Shown here: one piece after another, positions 13,268-25,446 of the stretch | How the letters are laid out: every line of letters starts with the position of its first letter | How positions within the stretch are numbered: position 1 is the stretch's first letter | Origin: Lottia gigantea | Taxonomy: Eukaryota; Mollusca; Gastropoda; Lottiidae | DNA length: 64,000 bases | Direction: 5' to 3' | Assembly: GCF_000327385.1 (NCBI RefSeq) | Contig: NW_008708943.1 | Location: 758,519 to 822,518 of the forward strand | Translations under genes and position numbers: made by a program | Notes under the pieces: model-generated | What the model was told of the DNA's origin: nothing | What the model saw: the letters and a program-made list of their open reading frames with translations, nothing else | The model's database searches: none

Positions 13268-13479
13268 TCCTGGTTCCCAACCTGGGGTGTTTTCATCCCC
13301 CTGGGGGTGTGGGACTAGGGTGTAAGGCTGTGGCTAACTGGTGTAGGAGAAGAGTTTGTTTTGAGTTTATAGAGCACATATCATCACATGCTGCAGCTAC
13401 AAATGTGGATGAAAAAAGTTTGAAAGGCCCATGTGGTTGCTCCAGGGGTGTGAAGGCTGAAAAAGGTTGGGAACCACTG
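13268..13479. mobile_element. Non-autonomous hAT-like MITE, 212 bp
   Basis: The right end, read on the other strand, is CAGTGGTTCCCAACCTTTTT and the left end is TCCTGGTTCCCAACCTGGGG. CAGTGGTTCCCAACC is a typical hAT terminus. The 8-bp flanks ctttagaa (13260-13267) and ctttagat (13480-13487) differ by one base. It is more GC-rich than its surroundings. An open frame across it (13201-13485) is incidental. Confidence 0.85.
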
Positions 13480-13499
13480 CTTTAGATAAAACATGTCCA

Positions 13500-14114
13500 G
13501 GCCAGAATGATAGAAATATCTTGAATATTAGAATTTCGTTCTTGAGGATCTAAAGTCTTCAAACTTTGATCAGATGTATGGGCAATGATTTTCCAAGGAC
13601 AACAACTAAGGTTCTTGATGACCCTCTCTAAATGGTCATGATTTTAAAAGGATAACTTCAGGTTCTTGAGGATCCTGTCTACAAGCTTCACAAAGATTTT
13701 ACAATGATAACTCCTTGACCAAAGCTGTTCATCAGGACCAAAAGGACTTCAGTTTGCAAGGAAAATTTCTACCAGCTAGTCAACCAGAACTGTCATGTCT
13801 GACTGGAGCATCAAAATGTGTACTGACAATGACTTGGTCTTTGGAATATTTTTTTTAATAAAATGAGCCATAATTTTTTCATAATTTGTCAGAAATCTTT
13901 CCTTATAAAATGTCCAGTTTTAAAAAGTAAAAGTTGTAAGTCAATATGAGATCATGTAAAAATTATAATACATTTCATGATAACTCTTTGATCTCCCAAA
14001 CAAGGATTTCATCATTAGAATATAGTGGATAAGGTATGTTGATTTCTATAATTAGGATGTACTGGTAAGTCAATATCTAAACTACTGGTAGTTCACACAC
14101 TGAACCTTTGTCCG
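13500..14114. other. Intergenic, weak internal repetition only
   Basis: Three loosely similar blocks (gttcttgaggatct, gttcttgatgaccctc, gttcttgaggatcctg) at 13540-13675 hint at a decayed tandem repeat. Nothing else was recognised. Confidence 0.4.
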
Positions 14115-14120
14115 TTTATT
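14115..14120 (-). terminator. Polyadenylation signal AATAAA for the C14orf119-like gene
   Basis: AATAAA on the minus strand, about 86 bases past the stop codon of the C14orf119-like gene. The position is right, but the hexamer is common in AT-rich DNA. Confidence 0.45.
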
Positions 14121-14205
14121 GAATTTTTCTCGACATGCAGTAGGATTACTTTTAACAGTTCATTTATAAAATTGGGGGTTTTTGCTTGTTTGTCATTTTA
14201 ATCTG

Positions 14206-14580
14206 TTAAGATCTTTGTCCATTCATCTGTTGAACTTCGAAGTTAAATTGAGCGACGAAATTAGGATCAATACTTTGTAACTGAATCAAAAACTGGTTAC
14301 GTTCAGCTTCAGACCATGCAGCAAACCACTGAGTAAATAATTTCAACTGACATTGAAATATGGAAGGCGGGCGATCTCTGACACTCATGCAGTCCATGGC
14401 ATCAAATAAGGCGTCAACATTGTTTGGCACTGCTTTATCCAGCATATCTTTTAAGAAGTTTGACTTCTGCATGGCACTCCAGCCTTGAAACCAGTGCAGG
14501 ACACATTGCTGTTCCTTTTCTATACACGAAGTGGACATGATATTCCGTAAGTTGAGGACTGGCTGACTAGAAGATACCAT
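14206..14580 (-). CDS. C14orf119: C14orf119-like small conserved protein
   Basis: This single-exon frame of 124 aa resembles the human C14orf119 protein, whose molecular role I do not know. The conserved core reads CVLHWFQGWS (human CILHWFANWS), then DRPPSIFQCQLKLFTQWF (human DRPPSIFECQLHLWDQWF), then a segment ending NFVAQF. The first ATG is at 14580-14578; the open frame runs one more codon upstream, but that codon is not ATG. A good acceptor (tttcag, exon edge 14619) just upstream suggests a separate 5' UTR exon. The gene is divergent from the GON7-like gene, with about 800 bp between start codons, so they may share a promoter region. It looks intact. Family assignment is strong; function is unknown to me. 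Confidence 0.9.
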   Translation of the reverse strand: MVSSSQPVLNLRNIMSTSCIEKEQQCVLHWFQGWSAMQKSNFLKDMLDKAVPNNVDALFDAMDCMSVRDRPPSIFQCQLKLFTQWFAAWSEAERNQFLIQLQSIDPNFVAQFNFEVQQMNGQRS

Positions 14581-14619
14581 CACACCATTTGGAATGTTTT
14601 AAATTTGATTTGGCACAAT

Positions 14620-15380
14620 CTGAAAGAAATGATAGTATTGATAGTTAGAAGTATTGATAAATTGGTAAGTGAGGAGCTTATCACAGTATTTTTCCTACCA
14701 TTAACCTTATCAGCTCACGTATTAGTATAACAAATCCTTGCATGTACTAAGGTACTAAGTAACCAAGCTTTGCTCATAGGCCTAAGTAGTGGGTTAATTT
14801 ATTTAGGCCTAAAATAGGTTTAGTCAGCAAGGTGGCTTCTGGTTTTATACCATCATTGTTAACTTTTAAACCAATGATTTGTGGGTTTTATTCAACCACT
14901 ATTGATCAATTCAGTCCCCTTTTACTCGCTTTTAAACCAATATTGACAGATTCCCTATAATATGCTCAGATTGTTACATTTTTTGGGTTTTCTGTCAGAT
15001 TGTTACATTTTTGGGTTTTCTGATTACCTTCACATGATTTTCATCCAACAGTAAATAAACTAGCTTCGAACAAGCCAGTCTTTTGTCTATCAGTTCGTAA
15101 GACTAATCCGTGTTGAAAAGCTTAAGAAATTGACTTTATTTGAACGAAATTGTATATCATTTTCAAAATAGATCTATCTTTTTAGAAAGTTTGATTGTCT
15201 TATTTAATTTGAAGAGCCGTAAGAATTCGTGTACCATCTTAATTGTTAATCAAAAAGGAAATTAATTTACTACATTTAGATAACTAAGACCTTTATGACT
15301 GAGCCTAAAGGAGAGGATAACTCTAGAAGAAATATTTGCAAACTGAAAGTAGGCGAGACTATTTTTTTAAAATAGAAATT
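14620..15380. promoter_or_regulatory. Shared upstream region of two divergent genes
   Basis: About 760 bp between the C14orf119-like gene (-) and the GON7-like gene (+). It should hold both promoters and 5' UTRs. No clear TATA box was seen. A 28-29 bp tandem duplication (tcagattgttacatttt...ttctg) lies at 14966-15022. The promoter role is inferred from orientation only. Confidence 0.4.
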
Positions 15381-15960
15381 ATGAGTTCACAAGTAAAAAT
15401 TGACATTAATCTTAGAAATGGGAATACTATGGTGTTTGCCCAACCCGTTGGGCATGGCGACGTCTCGGTGGACTTGATTCAGTTACAGAATTCTGTGAGA
15501 AAGATACAAGAAGATTGTAACAAGGTGCTAACTGAAGTTATCGACAAAGAAAAATCCAGGCTAACGGACAGCACAGAACAATTATTGAAAGGTATGTTTT
15601 CTATTTGTTGGTGATATTGGCCTTGCCAAGATAATCATGCCGATGTTTATTGCCTACTAGTAGATTGCATTGGACAGAACACTCTTATTTTTTTTAATTG
15701 GGTAATTTAGACAAGGAACTTGAACATCTGCCTCTATGTAGTATGTATTTATTTTGACCAGACCACTGTAAAAGGAGATGTTGCAGTCCATCAGATTTGC
15801 TGGAGTCTGGATTTTACGAACCTTTACATGTCTACAAAATATGAATTATATTTAATCCTCTATTTCAGACAAGATGGAAGTTGATGAGGATGAGGAGGAG
15901 GAAGAGGAGGATGATGATGAGGATGTTAAAGAACCAGCAGATAAAAAATTGAAGACTTGA
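15381..15960 (+). CDS. GON7: GON7-like KEOPS complex subunit
   Basis: Two coding exons, 15381-15591 and 15869-15960, with standard GT/AG borders and matching phase, encode 100 aa. I recall human GON7 as also 100 aa. GON7 is a small, largely disordered subunit that binds LAGE3 in the EKC/KEOPS complex, which makes the t6A modification of ANN-decoding tRNAs. The protein has an N-terminal part with a QLQNSVRKIQEDCNKVL helix. It then has a very acidic tail of Glu/Asp runs and ends DKKLKT, like the human acidic segment followed by KRPKT. The frame is open upstream to 15336 but lacks an earlier ATG, so 15381 is the start. The protein evolves fast and sequence identity is low, so the call rests on length, architecture and tail. 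Confidence 0.75.
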
Positions 15961-16419
15961 TACAAAACTATCCTCCTTGAAGACTTGCTTTTATCTTTTC
16001 ACAAAAATGATCAGGAATGTGCTTTATAATTGGAAACTTTGGATCAGTTAAGTTGTTGGAGAGTTTTACAGGGCTGGAAGTGAACTGAGCCCCCCCAAAA
16101 CATTTGGAATTGATGGATAGGGACTTAAAATTCTTCTATCTTCTGTGGTAAAAGAAGGCTGTGAGCTCCTGGGTATTTGTCAGAGATCAACAAACTTTTC
16201 ATTCAATATTTACATGAAAAATATATATTTTGTAAAATTACTTTATTAAATGTCTAAATAACTGAGATATATTTCTGAGCAAAAGTTTGTTGAATATAAC
16301 TTAGTGCCCTATTTTTCAAAAATCTTACAATCCATTTTTGTTGTGATAAGTTTGTACCCCGACAAATTTTAATCATCAGATTTTCTAAGAAACATAGGGC
16401 TAGATCATCATTATGCTTA

Positions 16420-16425
16420 AATAAA
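16420..16425 (+). terminator. Candidate polyadenylation signal for the GON7-like gene
   Basis: AATAAA about 460 bases after the stop codon on the plus strand. Other A/T-rich hexamers nearby make the choice uncertain. Confidence 0.3.
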
Positions 16426-17323
16426 ATTTAATGTAAAAGATTCAGAAATATTATATAAATTTTTTCACATCACTTAACCCTTCATCAATTATGAACAGTA
16501 AACAATGTAATTCATATAGATGTATAAAAAGAGTTATTGTACAATTATTATAAAATAGAATAACATATACAAATTTTGAAAATTATAGAAGTAAATATTA
16601 TAAAATGAACAATTAATACTCTTTAACAAGAATACAATAAGATCTAAGTTATTAATACTATTTTGACTAATCTAAGTAAGTATATAATCAAGTCAGAATC
16701 TATGTAGGGTTGCTGTAGGCAAATTGGGCAAAACAATGGTAATGTATATGGGCAATATGAAAGGACAAAATCAGGCAAAAATATATTAAAATAATCCACG
16801 GTAAAATGGCTAACAACCAGATAGTTGGGTCAAGGGCCAGTTTCTAAAAATAAAATTCCCTGCATTATGATTGGTCAAGAAGATGAGTTCACCAGAAAAT
16901 AAAAACAATGTCAACGTCCATTTAGCTAAAAGAATTACTGACGTCATCTCCTCTCTTCCAAATTTTCAGATGTCAGATGAAATTTAGCTTTACTTGCTAT
17001 GACCTTTTCCCTTTGACATATCAACAAGCAGTAAGCCCAGCACCACAAAGAATGTAACAATGAGACACAAACAACACAAGCATTTAACAAGAATTAACAG
17101 ACTTAATTTGATTTTAAAATACTATGCTGCCTCTTATGTCTAAGGCAAATTGCATAACAAATAAGTGATATCACAAACACTCAGACGCATAAAATTAGTT
17201 AGAAGAAATTCTGTATATGGACGAGCACAGATATTTGTGCACAAGGGACATCAGCAAACATGAACATGAGCAGTTCACATAATTTTGAGAATGGTTATTA
17301 AGGCAATACGAGCCAAACTTCTG

Positions 17324-17329
17324 TTTATT
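17324..17329 (-). terminator. Candidate polyadenylation signal for ACSS1
   Basis: AATAAA on the minus strand, about 300 bases past the ACSS1 stop codon. Confidence 0.4.
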
Positions 17330-17628
17330 ACAACCTACACTGTCTAAAAATAAGTAAACTGCTTGTATTTAAGATTTCAATTGCTCCATGATATCCACTA
17401 ATATATCTTTCCTAAAGTATACTAAAGCCAACAATATAATAAACATACATAATCCCTGATAAAATTTTGGCAGGCTTGCATTAGTTGATTTACAGCCTTG
17501 AAATAGTGTGAAAAATTTCCTTTATACTCAAATTTAACTCTTCCAATCATTTGATAATAGTCATGATTAGAAAAGTTTAAATGAGATTAAGGGGTGATAG
17601 GTCTCACACTGCTTCCAATGTCGTGAAT

Positions 17629-20600
17629 TTATTTGTTGTAGACTATTTTGTCGTGATTTTTAATTATGACATCCACGATCGATGGATCCGCTAGAGTAGA
17701 AATATCACCCAGGTCATCGGAGGAACTCGCTGCTACTTTCCGTAAAATCCTTCTCATTATTTTACCAGATCGAGTTTTAGGTAAACCAGGTGTGAACTGC
17801 AATAGATAATGAATATCTGTATAATTATGAGGTCAAAATATTATGGTTTTATCTTCCATACTTATGAATAATGATTCTGATATGAAAAATGTGATTGTCT
17901 TTAGGTCCAAATATAAATTTAATGAGTGAACTAACCTGAATCATGTCCGGCTGAGCATAAGAAGCCAGTCTTTTTTTCGTCATCTGTCGTAATTCTGATA
18001 TTATATTTTCCCTACTCTCTGACACACCATCTTTTAATATAACATAGGCATAGATTCCTGGAAATACATCACAAATTAATACATAATGAGGTATAAAATA
18101 ATGAAAGCATACTGTGAATTCATATATTTTTGGAATAGAAATAATGATCTAATTTGCATACTGTTTACACAAGAGCTTACTTAAAACACCTTGTTTTTTA
18201 TAGCCCCCAGTTTACTCATTAATTAGCAAAAAAGTAAAATACAAAAATACACAGGTAAGTGTTTAATGTATTTAATTTAGTATATCATACCTTCTCCTTT
18301 GATATCATGTGGAAATCCAACAACAGCTGATTCTGCTACGGCATGATGGTCGTCCTGAATAGATAGCAGACAATGAGATAATTCTACATTATTTATGTCA
18401 CATGGTGATTTCATTCAAAGATTTCTATACTGAATTATAATCCAACAAGTTTTCTACCCAAGGTCCAACCAATCAAAGCATGTCATGTAGAACCTGTTTC
18501 TTGATAAAATAAGGAATTGCAGTATACGCATTCGCATTCTCAGTGAGGATGACAACTGAAAAAGAATCTTGGAACAACGAATGGTTCAATACATACCAAG
18601 ACATCTTCTATTTCTCCAGTTCCCAGTCTGTGACCACTGACATTCAATACATCATCCATACGCCCTGTAATCTGATAATAACCTCCAGGATGACGAACAG
18701 CACCATCTCCAGTATAGTAATAACCTGAATAATATATATATATTATGGTTCAAACTTCATAGATTCTTTCTTATACCTCTTATACCCATTATCCTCTTGT
18801 TAATTATTATACAACCCTCTCTACCAGCTTGTCCTAGGTCAAACCTCTATAGGTAGGACCTTGTCATCAACCACTACATGGAAGATTACCTGATATTTGA
18901 TGCTATTTGACAATGCAAATGTTGTTTTTATATATCACAGTTGACCACAGAATTAATAGTGGACAGATGACAAAGAAACAGTTTGAAGTATAATTAAAGT
19001 AGGCCACCTACCAGCGAAAGGTTGATAATAAGTTTCCACATATCGTTGATGATCACCATAAATAGTTTGAGCCATTCCTGGCCAAGGTCGTTTGATACAT
19101 AATGATCCTGATGCATTGTCTTCTTCTATTACTTGGCCCTATAATTGATAATACATTCGCTAAGGGGCAGAATAAACTAGGTATTACATTACTTGGTCCA
19201 AGAGATAAATGACTTTAAAGTCTTAGAGCACATAAACGTGACACACTTAAACCGCTTTGAACCGATCTCAAATTATTCTAACTAAACCACTTTTCAAATA
19301 GATTTCAACCTGATTTAACAGAATGTATGTTGGATTGTCATCTTTGGTGCATGATTTGAACTTTTGCTAAATTTTTTCGAAATTTCCATTGCCCCTTTAT
19401 ATTCTGCCTTACATCATGTTCAACATCAATCCACTAATAAATGACATTCATTCTCATACTATAAATACACATTGTCAAATTAATACCCAAATTAAAGATG
19501 ATCATCTACCTAATGATACTCTATACTTACAGCACTGTCCAATAAAACTGGGTCGATGCCAAAAAACGGTCTCATTGGCATTGCAGGATAAATTGGGGCA
19601 TCAGGATTAGAGGGTCTGGGAGCTATACAAATACCTCCAGTTTCTACAAAATAATTAAACTGAGAAATTATTTCTTATTTTGGGCTGATAACGTCATGGA
19701 ACAGATTCATATTGTTGGGGTGGTAGATGTGTGGATTCCAAAGTTCTTCCGTTTTTCTACTCTGATTTCTATTAATATCTAATATATTATTGGATTGAGA
19801 CTTTAAAAAAAGTTATCAACTCACCCGTCTGCCACCAAGTATCAATAACATCACATCTTTTTTCTCCTATTACATCACGATACCATTCAAACGCTTCGTG
19901 ATTCAACGGTTCACCAACTTAAAAATAGTTAATAAAAATAACTAATATCACAAACCATTTATCTAGCATACAAATAAAAGAAAATAATATAGTGTAACAA
20001 AGAAAATATGGATCATGAATTTGACCATTATAGGTAAGATCGGCAACAGCTGTCCTGATGAGAACTTTATGTCCAAAGCAAATGTAAACAGTTCAGATAA
20101 GCTCTAAGTAAAATACCTACCACAGCCTAATTTTCTAAGCGAAGATCGGTTGTATTTAGTAACCCAGGAGTCACCTCCCTTCAGTAATAAACGTAATGCT
20201 GTTGGTGCGATGTATAGATGGTTTATTTTCAATCTCTCAACTGTCTCCCAATATCTTCCTAAATTTTGAAAAAAGAATCATAACTTTTCAAATAAAAATT
20301 TGGAAAAAATGTTAACACTGCCATGATTACTTGAAATGAGCATTTATCACAATTTGTCTTACAATGTGTTTGCCCCGCCAAACAGAATTAACAGTTTGAG
20401 AAAAACCAGTTGAATAATCTACAGGAACTATTTCAACCTTTGCTGGGATCAAATCCCAGACATGTGTAACACTGAACTCTACAGCTTACTTTCAATAACT
20501 ATGAGGCTGCTTGATTGGTGAGTTTTGCTCATGAAATCAACCAGACTTTAATCAATACAAGTCGGAACAGGGTTCAGAACATATTTCACATGTTCCAAAA

Positions 20601-23600
20601 AATAGTACATGCAGACAGATTTCAAAATGGTGGAGAAAGGAATAGAAGGGAAAGTTTTCTATTTGGCATAATCTGGTTCTGTCCGATCGATTTAGACTGG
20701 AATTGGAACAGACGGAATCTGTTCATAACCCAACAATCGAGTGCATCCTTTATAATTTTTTATTTATTTTTCTACCCACCCGGATCTGGGTAAGTTGGGG
20801 TACTAGAAAATAACACGGTAGTTGCACCATTTAACAGTGGTCCATATACTACATAACTATGTCCAGTAATCCAACCTATATCAGCTAGACACCCAAATCT
20901 CTCTTCTTCTTTATAGTCAAATACATGCTGCAAATAGATTTTATATGCTGTTAGAAATATCAAAAATAGAACTTGAAGCAGGTTGTGACTCCTGAAATTC
21001 GCGCTCTGTGATCTTCAGACAGCTGTATACAGATTTTGATATAGGTGCCCATAGTTCGTGGTTAATTGATTCAAAACAGGTTTTTTTCTAGCTTTGCATG
21101 TTGGGGATACTTACAGTGCCAAAAAATACATTAAAATAAGTTTTTCTGGCATTACAACAACTGTTGATATTGAGCAGATAATGGAAATAAAGCAGTCTAT
21201 ATTCAACATAAAAAATCAGACAACACAATACATGTTGTTTAACAAAAATGAGCACAAATTTTCTCAACTTAGTTGTTATAAATGAATGGTGCCAAAAATA
21301 ATTGACATCACAAGGGCATTTATAAGATGCATGAAACACATGTGGGACCAGGCTGGGCTATCAGGCATAAATATACATTTTTGTTACCTTAAAAGTGACA
21401 GTTTTATATATTCACAAATCAAATGAACTGTACCTTAAAAGTAACAGCAGCATAAGTGAGGTATCCACCATGAGAGTGGGTGATACCTTTAGGTTTGCCA
21501 GTACTTCCTGAGGTATATAGCATAAACAAACTTTCTAATGAATCCATCGGAACAGCTTCACTTTCACCACTACTTTCACTCATCACCTATAATACAGAAT
21601 TCGATACAACCTGGAAATATCATGCCCATTCTACAGTGCTAGACAGCTGGTAGACAGGGTCCTTGTCAACTCATGAAAAATATTTTGAACAAGAGATTTG
21701 TTATGAAGTTTGATAAAGAACCAGTTGGTTGTAAGGATCCAAGATGGGCCTCTTGAACCTTTGTCACAATAACTTTTTGACCTCACCTTACCTTCATTTC
21801 AAATTCCTTCACTCTCTCACAAAATCCCAGTGTTGATTGGTTAAAAGCATAGGTCATCAGGTTAGCTCAAAAGGTTAATTTGACAAAAGGCCTGTCTTTA
21901 GATCCTTTAGAAGTGACTATATTAAAAATAAATGCTTATAAAAAACGGGTCAAAAGTTTGGTCTAATTCTAATTGGGCTGATAATATGGCTACAGATAAT
22001 CTCAGGAATCATTGCCAAGAAGTCGTGCTGAGGTTCTGCTATGGCTTTGACCTTTAGTGAATTGTATCAATTGTTTGTACCTTATTTAGAGGAATATCCA
22101 GTTTATTCATGGGAACTTGTCTATCGAGTAAATCATAAACAAACACACGTTTCACACAGGATGCCTTGGCCACAGCATCATCTACTGTCTTTTTTAAATT
22201 TAATAGTTTACCTCCTCTTACATCTTCATTGGCTGTTATTACAGTCTCGGCTCTTGCTGAAATCAAACACAATTATTATTTGTAGTTACTGAATGGGAGA
22301 CAAGATTGCAGAGTGATAAAGTTCTGCTTCTTGTAGTAACGAAACATTTCTTAGCTAAATCTGTTCCCAGTTTTAGAAAATAAAAACATTAAGTTAGGGT
22401 AAGGTAGGGCAAAGATTTGGTTACCCTTTCCACAAACCCATTAAAAATCTATTTATTTCGGGGTCAGACAATAGTAAGGAATTATATGAAATTGTCTAGT
22501 GAAGATCCTCTGCTTTGAATTTCGTATAAATGATTATCACTTTTTGAAATGATGTGCCAGGACTAAAAGAACTAACTCACCATCTAAGATCCTGCCAGCA
22601 AGAGCTTCAGAACTAAAACCAGCAAAGACAACACTATGTATAGCTCCTATTCTAGTACAAGCTAACATGGCTGCCACTGCTATTGGACAACATGGTAGAT
22701 ATATAGCCACTCTGTCTCCTCTCTTTACCCCATGGTTTTTCAGTGAGTTGGATAGTTTATTAACAAGTAGTGACAAATCCCTGTAAGGAAATCAATTATC
22801 AATCCAATAATACATATGGAAATATGAAATACCAAAAATAGGCAATGATATATTTGGGATCAATGGTGGCTCACTACAAAGATTTGTATCACTATCTGTT
22901 GGTTCAGTCTTATTAAAATTGGAAAGTTTAGTTTAATTTTAATTAAACTGTATGTTGGTTAATTCAACATGTATTTGAGATCAATATCAATAGATCACTG
23001 GCATCAGCTAGTATATAAATGTACAAGTATTCAAAATGGTGCCACCCACAAACAAAACATCTAAATCTGTATTTTAATTGGATTGAAAGTTACGAAATCA
23101 AAGTATGAGGCAAGAATAAAAAAGATCTTAAAACATACTTATAAGTTATATACTCTTCTTGACCGGGTTCATCTTTTTCCCAAATTAAGGCCACACGATT
23201 ACCATATTTATCTAGGTGTCGGTCCACACAATTTACTGTTAAAATATAAAAACACAAATTAATGCCGTGTGAACTGATGCAGCTATTTGCAAGAGTTTGG
23301 GGTTTTAATTTATTCAGCATTTCATGCTATTTATATGTGTTGAACAGTCCTGGTGAGAGCTAGTTTTGAAAATTAGGGCAAATTTTCCAATATAGGCAAG
23401 GGTTAATTATCCAATAGAGGACTTTAAGCATAGTAAAGTATGGAAACTAATTTCAGTGAAGTAGAGTAAGAGGTCAACAAAGATAATATATTCTACAGTT
23501 CATAGATTTTCCTCTCATTTGACTTTGACTATCACTTCCTGATACCACATATGTTCTGATTATTATTCGTTCCATACCAGAACAGATAGTTTTGGAAATG

Positions 23601-25446
23601 GGTGTTAAAATTCCAAAAATGAACTTTTTTACTGACTAGGAGTGAGAAATCGGCAATCATGTAAGAAGATAATATATTATACTTTATTCTTAGACATAAA
23701 ATATTGTAAACAACTGTGCCAAGCTTTATCTCAGACCTAAAACAGGTTAGGGTGACCTATATCACATTCTGTCCTACTTCTGTTTAAATCATTAAATTGA
23801 AACAGTTTTAAAACTGTGTTTTAGATACTTATTAGTTATATTTCCACTGTTAAGATTGTCAAGAGGTTTTCAAAATTGTTTATGTGTATGTGTATGTATT
23901 ACTTAAAGTCAACTAAGATAACTAGCCTAGTCCCTTGTAACCATAGAGTTCAATGTTCACAGCTATTTACAGAAACATTAAAACATAAGCTGCTCACTCT
24001 TTTAAAACACCTGATGCTAGTTTTTACTTGTGATTGTAAACTCTGCAATTGGGATTGTCAGCCTGACATCCTTGTCAGAGAGTTCACATTTCGAATTGTG
24101 TTTATTATTATGGTTAGTCAGCAATCTTTCAAAGGGTTTACATAGCTAAAAATTCTTTTGTTTGTTTTTTTTTTTTGTTCATTGTGTTCACAATTTTCGA
24201 GCCTCTATTTCAGTCTAATGCTTAAGGTATCTCTGTTCATTTTATATTATTATATTCTGTGGGATGCCTCACTAAACCCCTTCTGAAAGACCTTTGTCGT
24301 TTGTGAGCAAAATGTGAACTCTAAAGGCTAAGAAAGGGAATACTTCTATAGACAGCTGGTCCCACCACCTTTATCAATAGATCTTCGCCTCTTCGCAATG
24401 AAGAAACTACCTGTATATTCATAGAATAGGAAATGGGAATAATGTAAGTAGAAGCTATATGTGTCCCAAACATTATGCTAGGAAACATATATAAATAGGG
24501 ACCAATAATTTTGTCAGAGGCTAGAAGACCTTTTAGAATCAATTTATCTCTGAAATGTATAATAACATTAGTAAGAAAGTTCAGTACTCTACTAAAGAAT
24601 GCAGTTCAAGGTGAAAAGATTATCAATGTTAAATGTAAGACTGAACTATAAATTTTATTTAGGGTAAGGTGAGGTCAAAGACAGGGTCAATATTAGGGAA
24701 ATGGGGGCAAAATCTTTTAAGAGGCCTGACAGTGTGACTCAACAAGTCATTCATGTCATCTACATTTTCCAGGGGGAGGTAAATATTTCTTACACCTCCC
24801 CCTCCCTTTCAGCTAGGGGTCTGGCTCTAGTGAGTATACAATCTATATATTGCACTAGAGTATCAATAAATAATATAATTCTATACACTAAAATAAATAC
24901 ATGCGCTGATAATCAGTGATCAGTAGATTTTGCTTCATAAACAAATGATATATGATAAACAGATACAATGTTGCTGTTGACTCTTAATAAATACAGTTTA
25001 TTTTATATGTATTATGATATAAAATAGACTATATTTGAAGTCAACAGCAACATTGTATCTATTTGTTGCACAAAGTGTATATAAAACAAAATTTTACCTG
25101 ATGCGTTGATTTTACCATCTATAAACCATTTAATCAGACCGTTTGACAGGTCACAATCTGAGACTCGGTCGAAATCTTTACTCCATGTAAGTCTGGATCT
25201 GGCCAACTTTCCCCAGAATATATCGGGTTTCTCTAAACTGAGTTTGTACAGGTCCAAATGAGAGTTGAGTTGAGGACTTGAATCGAACTCCGGGAAACTC
25301 GTTGTGGTTATTGCAGATGCAATGTCGCTTCTCAGGCATCTTTGAATTTCACCCTCCCAATTTCCAGCCTGCAAAATTTTTCCCAATTTTGCATTTTTGC
25401 TCCAAAGATTGGACAAAATATTGTGGATTCGAACTGGCCCTGCCAT
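17629..25446 (-). CDS. ACSS1: Acetyl-CoA synthetase, ACSS1 (mitochondrial) type, complete
   Basis: The enzyme makes acetyl-CoA from acetate, ATP and CoA via acetyl-AMP. The 14 coding exons, 5' to 3', are 25098-25446, 23139-23235, 22581-22780, 22081-22256, 21434-21586, 20780-20927, 20121-20258, 19825-19917, 19531-19643, 19012-19138, 18597-18724, 18291-18354, 17936-18057 and 17629-17796. All phases agree and give 691 aa (human ACSS1 689). Motifs: [42 protein letters not shown] (P-loop, about 298-308), [27 protein letters not shown] (about 446-455), [23 protein letters not shown], and [11 protein letters not shown] with the catalytic, acetylation-regulated Lys at about 648. The N-terminus has Arg and Lys but no acidic residue for about 30 residues. 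That fits a mitochondrial presequence, so I prefer ACSS1 to ACSS2. No break was seen. Confidence 0.97.
24700..24790 (+). repeat. Dispersed repeat, second copy at 57045-57135
   Basis: Both copies contain 'gactcaacaagtcattcatgtcatct...ttttccaggggg' or a close variant. It lies within ACSS1 intron 1 (23236-25097). The family is unknown to me. Confidence 0.5.

Larger units (their letters stand above)
15961..17628. other. Convergent 3' flanks of GON7-like and ACSS1 genes
   Basis: No exon was recognised. This interval should contain the 3' UTRs of both genes. A TGACGTCA palindrome occurs at 16939-16946, with no evident context. Confidence 0.5.

Noticed and set aside
13201-13485. 94-codon open frame
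   Set aside because: It lies across a hAT MITE and its flank; the frame is incidental.
22041-22292. 83-codon open frame on the plus strand
   Set aside because: It is the shadow of an ACSS1 exon on the other strand.
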